Shown: piece after piece, positions 1 to 7,637 of the stretch
How the letters are laid out: every line of letters begins with the position of its first letter
Numbering within the stretch: the stretch's first letter is position 1
Source of the DNA: Chromatocurvus sp964613795
GTDB taxonomy: Bacteria > Pseudomonadota > Gammaproteobacteria > Pseudomonadales > Halieaceae
Assembly: GCA_964613795.1 (NCBI GenBank)
Contig: CAZTJR010000006.1
Coordinates: 1 to 64,000 of the forward strand
Length of the DNA stretch: 64,000 nucleotides
Direction: 5' to 3'
The notes under the pieces: model-generated
The model's database searches: none
The model's input: the letters and a program-made list of their open reading frames with translations, nothing else
What the model was told of the DNA's origin: nothing
Made by a program: the position numbers and the translations under genes

Positions 1-330
1 GTCTCCACAGAAAACACGCAGCTCGGGAGTGGCTGGATAACATTGATAACCGCTAATGCCCGAGCATAACATGGCGAGCCAGGGTGACTACCTGAGAATC
101 AGCAGCGAAGACCGGTCCACACTGGTGGACTGCGGGACGTTTTCAGAACGCCTGAGCGGATTGGCCCAGACGGGCTCTTGTGGTGCACCGTTTTTCACGA
201 AACAAGGAGAAACAGGTGGTCGGCGCAATGGCGCGTAATGGCTTTTCGGGTCGGTACTGCGAGGAAGCAGGGATGTGCTTGTTTTACTGGGCATTCTCCG
301 TTGGGTGGGGAGAGCCGGAGAGCCTGAAGA
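1..330. other. Left-edge stretch without a recognisable gene
   Basis: No convincing complete gene is seen here. In frame 3 a short run ending REWLDNIDNR reaches a stop at 54-56 and could be the C-terminal tail of a gene entering from the left, but too little is present to name it. The other short open frames have no start context and no family resemblance. The stretch lies downstream of the minus-strand tRNA gene, and I see no strong terminator hairpin in it. Confidence 0.3.
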
Positions 331-407
331 TGGCGCGCCTGGCACGATTCGAACGTGCGACCACCTGATTCGTAGTCAGGTACTCTATCCAGCTGAGCTA
401 CAGGCGC
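331..407 (-). tRNA. tRNA-Arg (anticodon ACG)
   Basis: Read on the minus strand, the 77 bases fold as a complete cloverleaf. The acceptor stem pairs GCGCCTG with CAGGCGC, followed by discriminator G and an encoded CCA at 331-333. The D-arm has TAGCTCAGCTGGATAGAG, the anticodon stem is CCTGA/TCAGG with loop CTACGAA, and the T-loop is GTTCGAATC. The anticodon ACG lies at 371-373; its first base is normally converted to inosine so the tRNA reads CGU, CGC and CGA. It sits alone, just downstream of the GGDEF/EAL gene on the same strand but with its own promoter. Confidence 0.97.
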
Positions 408-418
408 GAAAGGCCGAC

Positions 419-447
419 ACTATAGGGAGACGAAAAGCCCAAGTCAA
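419..447 (-). promoter_or_regulatory. Sigma-70 promoter of tRNA-Arg
   Basis: On the minus strand a TTGACT -35 element (442-447) and a TATAGT -10 element (419-424) are separated by exactly 17 bases. A G+C-rich discriminator follows, as in stable-RNA promoters under stringent control. Transcription would begin about five bases before the tRNA 5' end at 407. Confidence 0.85.
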
Positions 448-464
448 GACCTATACATTCGTGC

Positions 465-3400
465 TCATCGTCCTCTGACTGTGCCGCCATCCAGCATGCC
501 CGCGTGGGTCAGCATAGTCTGCATGAGCGACTGCAGTCGTCCGGAAATCTCCTCGAGCTCAGCCAGCGCGCTCGCGTCTGGTGGCCCCGCGGCATCGGAA
601 AACGCTGCGCATAGATCCTGCGCCAGCGTGTGCACTTTATGATGCAGCCGTTTCAGGTCAGTCAGCGTCGCATGTGACAGACGATCGCCCGGCAAGGCAT
701 CAAGCCATCTCGTGAAACGGCAATCCGCTTCGCCGAGCGGCGGTGGTCGCGTTGCCCATCCGTTCAGATAAGCCTGGACCCCGGCGACCCACGCCCGGTG
801 ACGGACTTCCGCCTGCAGCAGCGCCGCTCCCATGCTGTTGACCGGCGCGAGTTGCATCCATTTGGGATCGGGACGCCACTGACACATCCAGCGGCGCAGT
901 TCGGCAATGGGCATTGGCCTCGCAATGCCATAGCCCTGTACGGTGGCGCAGCCGAGGCGGAGCAGCAAGGCCGCATGATCACCGGTCTCGACACCCTCGG
1001 CGACCACATCAATGCCGAAGGCTTCGCCCAGATCGATCACGCCGCGGACAATAGCCAGGTCATCGGGATCTGTCAGCATATCGCGGACGAAACCCGCATC
1101 AATCTTGATCTCGTCCAGGGGAAGAATCTTGAGATAGTGCAGAGAAGAGTACCCTGTGCCGAAATCGTCGAGTGCAAAGCGCACGCCGAGACCGCGACAT
1201 TTCTCCATTGTGATCACCGCCTGATCCATATCGGGAATCAGGCTGCTCTCCAGCACTTCAAGCCGCAGCACGCCATCGGGCAGATCACGGTGCTGCGATA
1301 GGGCAGCACCGAGCTGGCCGGCGAAATCACCACTCAGCAGGTGAACGGCATCCAGGTTGACACTGAGGTTGATACGCGCATCCGGAAGATCGCGGTAAAG
1401 TCCGGCAAAATCGACAAGCGCCTGACGCAGCACCCACTCCCCCAATCTCACCGCCAGCCTGTCCTCGTTAACGGCGAGGTGAAGGAAGTCGGAAGGTGCC
1501 AACAAGCCCTGCTCGGGGTGCTGCCAGCGGACCAGGGCCTCTACACCAGTCGCCACGCCCGCCCGCAGATCCACTTTCGGCTGGTAGTGCAGCCGCAGCT
1601 CGTTGTTATCTATTGCCCGCGTCAGCCTGTCGACATGCCGGCGACGCTGCTTCTCGGTCTCGTCGAGCGCACTGTCAAAATATACGACACGGTTCTTCCC
1701 GGCATGCTTCGCTTCATACATTGCCTGATCCGCCTGTCGCAGAATCTGATCGGCATCCAGCGCCACATCACCCTGTGGGAAAAAACTCACCCCCATGCTT
1801 GCGGAGACTCGCAGACTGTGATCGCCCACCTCGAAGGGATCCGCCATGGCCTTTGTCAGACGATTGAAGAAATCATCCCGCACGCTGCTCTCAGGCAGGT
1901 CGAGCAACAGGAGAACAAACTCATCGCCCCCCATTCTCGAGACGGTATCTGATTCGCGCAAAAGCGACTTGAGGCGCGCAGCGGCAGCAACCAGCAGTTC
2001 GTCGCCGATACCGTGCCCAAAGGTATCATTGATACCCTTGAAGCCGTCCAGGTCGATAAAGCAGACAGCGACCGGCTCGCCGCGACGTACCGCCAGTGAC
2101 ATTGCCTGGCGCAGGCGGTCCGCCAGCAGCGTGCGATTTGCAAGACCAGTCAGTGCGTCATAAAAGGCGGTGTATTCCAGCTGCTGCTGGTAGTGCTTCT
2201 GTACCGTGATGTCTGAAAAAAGGCCGACAAAGTTGGCCACGCCCCCACCCGTATCAGCAATAGCGCTGACGGTAAGGAACGCCTCGAATTGCTCTCCGTC
2301 AGCACGACGGCTGGGCAGTTCACCGGTCCAGAATCCCTGTGCCGACAGGTCGCGCCACATCGCCGTGTAGCGGGCTACGGATGCGGAATCGGCACTCAGG
2401 AAGTCCAGCGGTCTGCCCAGGGCGTCACTGCCCACATAACCTGTGATTGCCGTGAAGGCGGCATTGATCTCGACGATGCGCCGCTCTCCGTCGAGAATGA
2501 AGATCGCCTCGTGGCTGTGAGTGAATACACTCGCCCAAAGCTCCAGTCGGGCCCGTGCCGCTCGCTGCGCCGTCATGTCGACATCGATGCAGTACATTTC
2601 GCATTCACCGCGACTGTTGACCTGCAGCGCGTGACTCGAGTAAACCGGCACGGTGGAGCCATCCCGCCGCTGCAGCATCAATTCGCCTGAATCGACCGGG
2701 GGGCCACCGGAAAGCCAGCTCAGGGCACCAGCTTCGACGTCTTCACGCAGCGTCTCGGGGATAATGAGGTCGAGCAGTGAGTGCCCCAGTGCCTCCTCGG
2801 CTCTCCAGCCATAAATCAGCTCACTGCCCCGATTCCAGAAAATCAGCTTGAGATCACGGTCGTAGCCCTGCACCGCGATGTTGGGAATATCCTCCAACAA
2901 CCGGCGGAAACGCTGCTCACTGCTCACCAGCGCAATTTCCGCCTGCTTGCGCGCGCTATCGTCCATGAGAATGCCGTGGATCGCCTCGACTTCACCGTCG
3001 TTGTTGCGCACCAGCCAGGTATGGTCATCAATCCAGATATCGCTGCCATCGCGCCGGTACAGCCGATAGGTCTGCCTGTATTCATCCGGGCCATGGCGGA
3101 TGTGATCTGCCACCGCCGCTTCGATTGCAGGCAGATCATCAGGATGTATCAGATCGCGATAGCGAATGTCGCTGGCAATGAACTCTTCGGCGGTATAACC
3201 CAGCTGGCGGATGTTATCGCTGGCATAGTCAATGGGCCATCCCGGCTCATTGCGCCAGACAACCGCCACGGCGGGGGATAGCTCGACAATGTCCGACAGC
3301 TGCTGCAGCTGCTCGCGCGTCTCTTCATGCAGCCAGAGATTGACCAGCATCTGCGCGAACACCTGCAGCAAACGCAGCTCCTGTCCGCTATAGTCACGTC

Positions 3401-3878
3401 GGCGACGCACGGCGTCGAATCCGCAAAAGCCAATGCATTCGCCCTTCTTCAACAGCGGCACCATGGCCGTACTGACGACCTGCTGATGTTCAAGCACACG
3501 CCGGATTGGCGCGTCACCCAAGGCCTGTACATCCGCCACCACTACGGGCTCGCCGCGCCGATGCAGGTCCACCCACCCGCCCAGCGTGGCGGTGTCGACG
3601 ACCGTCTCTGTCGCCAGTTGCGGACTGATGCCCGGGGCGCACCATTCATAGGAATAGACAGCGCGATCGCGTGGAAAGTCATAAAGGAAGATATAGCCGC
3701 GATCAGCGCCGACGAACGCGGCAATCTGACCCAGCGCGTAGTCGACAAGCTCGGAAAGCGCTGTATCGGGGCGGTGGATCAGAGTCGTGGCGAGGCGCGC
3801 CAGCAGTTCGCTGAGTTGCATCTCGTATTCCGGGTTCACTGGACGACCCGGATCCGGCCCTCGTTCGTGCGGACCCAT
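465..3878 (-). CDS. GAF-PAS-PAS-PAS-GGDEF-EAL-CZB cyclic-di-GMP signalling protein
   Basis: This 1137-residue, apparently cytoplasmic protein should make and/or degrade cyclic di-GMP. In order it has a GAF-type domain (about 20-190), three PAS/PAC units (about 200-560), a GGDEF domain (about 570-735), an EAL domain (about 745-1005) and a C-terminal helical region (about 1025-1137). The GGDEF signature is intact and is preceded five residues upstream by an RESD inhibitory site. The phosphodiesterase motifs EAL (in VEALVRW), DDFGTGYSS and EGVET are also intact, so both activities are possible. The C terminus carries spaced H, C, RFTRWL and HHKVH elements like the chemoreceptor zinc-binding (CZB) domain known from DgcZ. 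I see no transmembrane segment. The upstream ATG is used; Met20 is an alternative start. No partner gene is adjacent. Confidence 0.9.
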   Translation of the reverse strand: MGPHERGPDPGRPVNPEYEMQLSELLARLATTLIHRPDTALSELVDYALGQIAAFVGADRGYIFLYDFPRDRAVYSYEWCAPGISPQLATETVVDTATLGGWVDLHRRGEPVVVADVQALGDAPIRRVLEHQQVVSTAMVPLLKKGECIGFCGFDAVRRRRDYSGQELRLLQVFAQMLVNLWLHEETREQLQQLSDIVELSPAVAVVWRNEPGWPIDYASDNIRQLGYTAEEFIASDIRYRDLIHPDDLPAIEAAVADHIRHGPDEYRQTYRLYRRDGSDIWIDDHTWLVRNNDGEVEAIHGILMDDSARKQAEIALVSSEQRFRRLLEDIPNIAVQGYDRDLKLIFWNRGSELIYGWRAEEALGHSLLDLIIPETLREDVEAGALSWLSGGPPVDSGELMLQRRDGSTVPVYSSHALQVNSRGECEMYCIDVDMTAQRAARARLELWASVFTHSHEAIFILDGERRIVEINAAFTAITGYVGSDALGRPLDFLSADSASVARYTAMWRDLSAQGFWTGELPSRRADGEQFEAFLTVSAIADTGGGVANFVGLFSDITVQKHYQQQLEYTAFYDALTGLANRTLLADRLRQAMSLAVRRGEPVAVCFIDLDGFKGINDTFGHGIGDELLVAAAARLKSLLRESDTVSRMGGDEFVLLLLDLPESSVRDDFFNRLTKAMADPFEVGDHSLRVSASMGVSFFPQGDVALDADQILRQADQAMYEAKHAGKNRVVYFDSALDETEKQRRRHVDRLTRAIDNNELRLHYQPKVDLRAGVATGVEALVRWQHPEQGLLAPSDFLHLAVNEDRLAVRLGEWVLRQALVDFAGLYRDLPDARINLSVNLDAVHLLSGDFAGQLGAALSQHRDLPDGVLRLEVLESSLIPDMDQAVITMEKCRGLGVRFALDDFGTGYSSLHYLKILPLDEIKIDAGFVRDMLTDPDDLAIVRGVIDLGEAFGIDVVAEGVETGDHAALLLRLGCATVQGYGIARPMPIAELRRWMCQWRPDPKWMQLAPVNSMGAALLQAEVRHRAWVAGVQAYLNGWATRPPPLGEADCRFTRWLDALPGDRLSHATLTDLKRLHHKVHTLAQDLCAAFSDAAGPPDASALAELEEISGRLQSLMQTMLTHAGMLDGGTVRGR

Positions 3879-3965
3879 CGCTACCTCATGCCTCTCGGCG
3901 TCGTGAAACGCGGCCTGCAGCAGGCAACGCCAGGCCGCCTATCGGCCTGCGGCTGCTGCGCGGGG

Positions 3966-4403
3966 TCAGCGCTGTAGAAATCCTGACTCAGCCGAAAAGA
4001 ACAGCCTTAGCGGGGTTTTCGGCCCTCCCTTGAAATGCACCAGCAGGCCGTAGAAATTGTTGTCGTAATCGTCAACCCACTCATACTCTAATTCGGGCAG
4101 CAAATTCCTGAACTCGAACTCCTGGGGCCGTTGACCGATCACGCGCACTTCCTCCATGTCCATTACACCGGCCATGCTCACCTTGGGGATGGCAATCTGC
4201 AGGTGGGTAGCACCACTGTCATCCTGAGTGACTTCCCTGACACGTATACCGGAATCGGCATCCTGAAAACCGCGCACCATTTCAATCCAGTTGGTCTGCA
4301 ACAGCTCATCGCCACGGGCACCGACCGCCATGAACAGCAGCAGCGATGCGGCGGCTGCGAGAAAGGTCCCGTTCCGCTTTATTCTCGTCGTGGTTAAATT
4401 CAT
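3966..4403 (-). CDS. Small exported protein of unknown function
   Basis: This 145-residue protein has an N-terminal signal peptide: a basic stretch (TTRIKRNG), then a hydrophobic Ala/Leu-rich core ending near residue 31 before DELLQTNW. The mature part, about 114 residues, has no family I recognise. It lies 65 bases downstream of the TauE-type transporter gene on the same strand and may be the last gene of that group. Its stop overlaps nothing and the next gene downstream is separate. A periplasmic location is inferred from the signal peptide only. Confidence 0.6.
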   Translation of the reverse strand: MNLTTTRIKRNGTFLAAAASLLLFMAVGARGDELLQTNWIEMVRGFQDADSGIRVREVTQDDSGATHLQIAIPKVSMAGVMDMEEVRVIGQRPQEFEFRNLLPELEYEWVDDYDNNFYGLLVHFKGGPKTPLRLFFSAESGFLQR

Positions 4404-4468
4404 GATTTCTACACCTCATGGTTGTCGCAGTGGGGACTTTCTTAAAGAAGCACAGAAGTGCGGGGTTA

Positions 4469-5260
4469 TCAATAGCCCAGCAGAATCCTCGCCAGACCGG
4501 CGAGACTGACCACCAGCAGCCCGCCACCCAGGACGCGAAAAAATACTGACGTCTCAGCGCGCAGCGTATAGCGGTGAAAACGCAGCCCCAGCACGTGGCC
4601 GACAGCGGCGCAGGGCAGCAGCCACAGGTGATGCACCCACTGCAGATCGACGCCGCCGATCACAAACGCGGCTAGCTTGATGCCAACCAGAACAAACCAG
4701 AGCACAAACAACGTATCGCGCAACTGTTCTCGTCGAACCCGGCTGGCGGCCACCGGCACGACCAGCGGAGCGGCTATCAGCGACGTGCCGCTGACATACC
4801 CCCCGATAACCATGAACAACGCATCAATCCGTCGACTGCCACTGCGAAAAGGGCGATTCAGAATGTAGCTGAGCGCATAAACTGATACCAGCGTGAAGAT
4901 AAACCCGCTGACGACATCTGCCGGCAGCGTTATCACCCCGGCTACGCCAATCAGCTTCGGCACCAGCATGAGCGGCAGCGCGTAGCGCAGAAACGCCCAG
5001 TTGACCGTATCCGCTGACGGGTCCTGGCTGGCTTCCCGTCGGCGACGCCCTTCCCACTTGGCAAGAGCAATAGTCAAAGCAGAGAAAAAAAGCAGATGCA
5101 CCGATATGATCGGCAGGAAGACGAGAGGCGCATTCAACAGTATGAGAAGGAACGGCAGGGTCAGGACCGCGCCGCCAAAACCGAGCCCTGAGCGCACGAA
5201 ACCGCTCCAGACGAACAACAGGCCGATGCAGGCGTATTCCCAGACCTGAAGATCAGCCAC
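4469..5260 (-). CDS. TauE/SafE (TSUP, DUF81) family membrane transporter
   Basis: This is a 263-residue polytopic inner-membrane protein with about eight hydrophobic segments arranged as two repeats. The first repeat contains GLGFGGAVLTLP and the second GGYVSGTSLIAAPLV, the glycine-rich half-repeat signatures of the TSUP family. Family members export or import sulfite, sulfoacetate, taurine-derived or other small anions; nothing nearby fixes the substrate. The gene starts 15 bases after the stop of the upstream 198-residue gene, so the two are probably cotranscribed. Length and topology are normal for the family. Confidence 0.82.
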   Translation of the reverse strand: MADLQVWEYACIGLLFVWSGFVRSGLGFGGAVLTLPFLLILLNAPLVFLPIISVHLLFFSALTIALAKWEGRRRREASQDPSADTVNWAFLRYALPLMLVPKLIGVAGVITLPADVVSGFIFTLVSVYALSYILNRPFRSGSRRIDALFMVIGGYVSGTSLIAAPLVVPVAASRVRREQLRDTLFVLWFVLVGIKLAAFVIGGVDLQWVHHLWLLPCAAVGHVLGLRFHRYTLRAETSVFFRVLGGGLLVVSLAGLARILLGY

Positions 5261-5275
5261 CGGGCAAGCCCGCGT

Positions 5276-5872
5276 TTATGATGAGGGCGCCTGCGGTGGC
5301 AGGATGTGCAACAAACGGGCGCTCGACCCGGTGGCCGTCAGCAGCGTTTTGCCAGATGCAGCGTCGAGGCCATTGAACTGCAGGTTGTCGCGCAGCGACC
5401 GCGCCAGCGCTGAGGCCAGCAATCGCGGATAGAAAGGCAGGTCGGCGACGTGAAAAGGCAGGGTATCTGACAAGGGCTCATCCGTATTTACCGCGGCAAG
5501 AAAGCCCTCCATATGACGTTCAAGCGCCTCTACGACTTCCGGGCTCTCTGCCAGTCCTTCCGCTCCAATGAGAGACCAGGTCATGTCCCGTCGCAGGTCG
5601 CAGCGCGCAACATGAATGCCCGGCTGCCGTGCACCCCACTCCTGAGGTGCGATCAGTGACAGCCGCCAGGTGTCACCACACTTGTAAAGATGATAACTGT
5701 TCCCCGGCACAGGCCGGAACTCGAACCGGGCGGCGAGAACCAGCGACGAGGCACAGAAATCAGCGAGCAATGACTGCACGGGGCGAGATGATGTCGCCTG
5801 CGCTGGACGGGTATCGTTCCAGGCCTCGAGTGCGGGCACCAGCCCCTTGCCCTGGGGATTCGCGCGCTTCAC
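5276..5872 (-). CDS. Conserved protein of unknown function, DUF2452-like
   Basis: This 198-residue soluble protein has no signal peptide or membrane segment. The N-terminal NPQGKGLVP motif and a central LSLIAPQEW stretch recall the DUF2452 family, which I name with only moderate confidence and for which I know no function. It is first in a minus-strand set with the TauE-type transporter 15 bases downstream. It is divergent from the secreted-protein gene at 5996, the two starts being about 120 bases apart. Confidence 0.6.
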   Translation of the reverse strand: MKRANPQGKGLVPALEAWNDTRPAQATSSRPVQSLLADFCASSLVLAARFEFRPVPGNSYHLYKCGDTWRLSLIAPQEWGARQPGIHVARCDLRRDMTWSLIGAEGLAESPEVVEALERHMEGFLAAVNTDEPLSDTLPFHVADLPFYPRLLASALARSLRDNLQFNGLDAASGKTLLTATGSSARLLHILPPQAPSS

Positions 5873-5924
5873 GACAGTATGCCGGGACGACCCGGGATAC
5901 GCAGGCAGAGTACATTTTCCGCGC

Positions 5925-5952
5925 TTGAAGTCGGCGTTTCCGGGGTTACACT
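5925..5952 (+). promoter_or_regulatory. Candidate sigma-70 promoter for the secreted acidic protein
   Basis: TTGAAG at 5925-5930 and TACACT at 5947-5952 are 16 bases apart, about 45 bases upstream of the ATG at 5996. A GAGGA ribosome-binding sequence lies at 5984-5988. The match is by eye only. Confidence 0.45.
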
Positions 5953-5995
5953 GGAACTGAGGTCACACAAACAGACACCTGCTGAGGATAACAAC

Positions 5996-6913
5996 ATGAT
6001 TTCAACCAACTCGCGCACATCTTTTCTGGGGGGTGGTTTGTCGGCACTGGCCCTCATATACGCTAGCGCAGCCATCGCCGGATCAGCCACCGTACAGTCG
6101 CCGAATGGCGAGAGCATGATGTTTGAATATGCCGATGGCGACAAGCTGCGGCTCAATACGCCGCAGCAGGACACCTACATGCTCGTGCGCGATAACACGC
6201 TCTACGCAGTATCCTACAATAATGGCAAGCCCATGGTCGTGAATGCGTCCACCATGATGAAGGGCTTTGCCGATATGGCAAAAATGACCGAGCAGGCGGC
6301 GCCTGCCGGCGCCACGGCTGAGGTCATATCCATTGAAGCAACCGGTCGCAGGGAAACCGTGGCCGGCATCGAGGGTGAGATCTACGAGATCACAACCCGC
6401 GAGGAAGGCGACGAGATCACCCAGGAGGTGGTGATGTCTTCAGACGCCAGAGCCCTGGAATTTCGCGACGCACTGTTCACCATGGTCCGCGCCAGCACTG
6501 AGGCAATGGATGAGGAGCTCCGCCGTAACAGCGAGGACTTCAGCAGGCGTCTTGGCGACATGAACATGGGCATACTGCGCTACGGGACAGAAATGACAGT
6601 TGCCGCGATTGATGGTGACACAGTAGCGGCAGCGCGCTTTGAACTTCCCGCCAAACCCATCGACATGAATGATCTCGGTGGGCTGATGGGAGCCTTCAGT
6701 AGCGCTGCCAGCCAGAACGCTGGCGGCAGCCCGGCTGCCGAGGAGCCGCAGGACGCCGGTAGTGGCGTCGGCGGTCTGTTCTCCGGGATGATGGAAAAAC
6801 TGGGAGGCGAGGACGATGCCAGCGAAAGCGACGTGGAGGAAGGCGCGTCAAACCCGGCAGAAGAGGCCGGAGAAGCCGTGGGCGAGGCCTTCAAGAAACT
6901 CTTCGGCAAATAA
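5996..6913 (+). CDS. Exported protein of unknown function with acidic C terminus
   Basis: The ATG at 5996 is chosen because a GAGGA ribosome-binding site precedes it and it gives a good signal peptide (basic start, core GGLSALALIYASAAIAG, cleavage near residue 28). An in-frame start at 5879 would add 39 unlikely residues. The 305-residue product has a beta-rich N-terminal half (SPNGESMMFEYADGDKLRL) that resembles lipid- or metal-stress periplasmic proteins of the DUF4412 type, but only loosely. The tail, from about residue 240, is Ala/Gly/Glu-rich and acidic, then ends in a basic amphipathic FKKLFGK. I assign no function. It is followed by a terminator-like hairpin shared with the convergent Lrp-type gene. 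Confidence 0.7.
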   Translation: MISTNSRTSFLGGGLSALALIYASAAIAGSATVQSPNGESMMFEYADGDKLRLNTPQQDTYMLVRDNTLYAVSYNNGKPMVVNASTMMKGFADMAKMTEQAAPAGATAEVISIEATGRRETVAGIEGEIYEITTREEGDEITQEVVMSSDARALEFRDALFTMVRASTEAMDEELRRNSEDFSRRLGDMNMGILRYGTEMTVAAIDGDTVAAARFELPAKPIDMNDLGGLMGAFSSAASQNAGGSPAAEEPQDAGSGVGGLFSGMMEKLGGEDDASESDVEEGASNPAEEAGEAVGEAFKKLFGK

Positions 6914-6929
6914 ACGCTGGCAAGGTGTT

Positions 6930-6959
6930 GAGTCGTACCGGCCCACCCCGGTGCGACTC
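6930..6959. terminator. Bidirectional hairpin between convergent genes
   Basis: A 12-base-pair stem (GAGTCGTACCGG with CCGGTGCGACTC, one G-U pair) closes a six-base loop. It starts 17 bases after the stop of the plus-strand gene and overlaps the last codons and stop of the minus-strand Lrp-type gene. There is no clear T-tract on either side, so it may act as an mRNA 3' stabiliser as much as a terminator. Confidence 0.6.
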
Positions 6960-7422
6960 ACAGCGGCAATGATGTCGTATTCTTCAACTCCTCCATGACA
7001 AAGCCCGCGCTCACGTCAAATAGATCCGCCGCAATCAGTTCCTGATACAGGCGATCGTAGTCCGGCATGTCAGCCACCACCGCCTTTAACAGATAGTCCA
7101 CATCGCCTCCCATGCGATAGGCCTCGAGAATGCCAGGAATACCGTCAATCACCTCACGAAATTGCCGACTCCAGGCGGCGTTATGGTGATTGGTGCGTAC
7201 AGAGATGAAAACCGTCAGTGACAGACCGAGGGCCGCCGGATTGAGCAGCATGACCTGCTCCCGGATAATGCCACTCTCGCGCAACCTCTGAAGGCGTCGC
7301 CAACAAGCCGAACGCGACATGTTCACCGATTCCGCCAGGTCCACCAGCGCCAGGGAAGCGTCACGCTGCAGCTGCCGTAGAAGACGCAGATCTGCCGCAT
7401 CCAGCCGTATCTCCGTGGTCAT
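6958..7422 (-). CDS. Lrp/AsnC family transcriptional regulator
   Basis: This 154-residue protein has the normal Lrp length. It has an N-terminal winged helix-turn-helix (about 8-60, with DLAESVNMSRSACWRRLQRL) and a C-terminal RAM ligand-binding domain (about 70-150, with AYRMGGDVDYLLKAV). Lrp-type proteins form octameric or higher assemblies and respond to amino acids. It is divergent from the cysteine-desulfurase-like gene at 7638 across an A+T-rich 215-base region, so it probably controls that gene and itself. A related regulator (27766-28242) shares the SACWRR/SPCWRR recognition-helix style. Confidence 0.93.
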   Translation of the reverse strand: MTTEIRLDAADLRLLRQLQRDASLALVDLAESVNMSRSACWRRLQRLRESGIIREQVMLLNPAALGLSLTVFISVRTNHHNAAWSRQFREVIDGIPGILEAYRMGGDVDYLLKAVVADMPDYDRLYQELIAADLFDVSAGFVMEELKNTTSLPL

Positions 7423-7489
7423 TTACGCCTCCCCCCAATAACGACAGTGAACAGTGCACCACACGGCAAGCTCCACGCTGACGCCTGGC

Positions 7490-7565
7490 ATGCTTGTTTC
7501 ATTATTTTAATAAAAAATAGACATTTGTTGCATACATTTCCACATACAGACAATAAAAAGAACAC
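7490..7565. promoter_or_regulatory. A+T-rich divergent control region
   Basis: The 215 bases between the Lrp-type gene and the aminotransferase-like gene include an unusually A+T-rich core with runs such as TTATTTTAATAAAAAATAG, in strong contrast to the surrounding sequence. This is typical of Lrp-family binding regions and overlapping divergent promoters. I could not fix unambiguous -35/-10 pairs. Confidence 0.4.
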
Positions 7566-7637
7566 CTTTCCTGTCGTTACGCAACTATTCTATGGGCCTC
7601 GTAATTGAGATGATGACTGCCCGGAGGCGGTACGGCG

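Noticed and set aside
1..56. Possible integrase tail next to tRNA-Arg, suggesting an attachment site
   Set aside because: Only about 17 residues are visible, no direct repeat of the tRNA 3' end was found in the window, and the neighbouring genes look like core genes.
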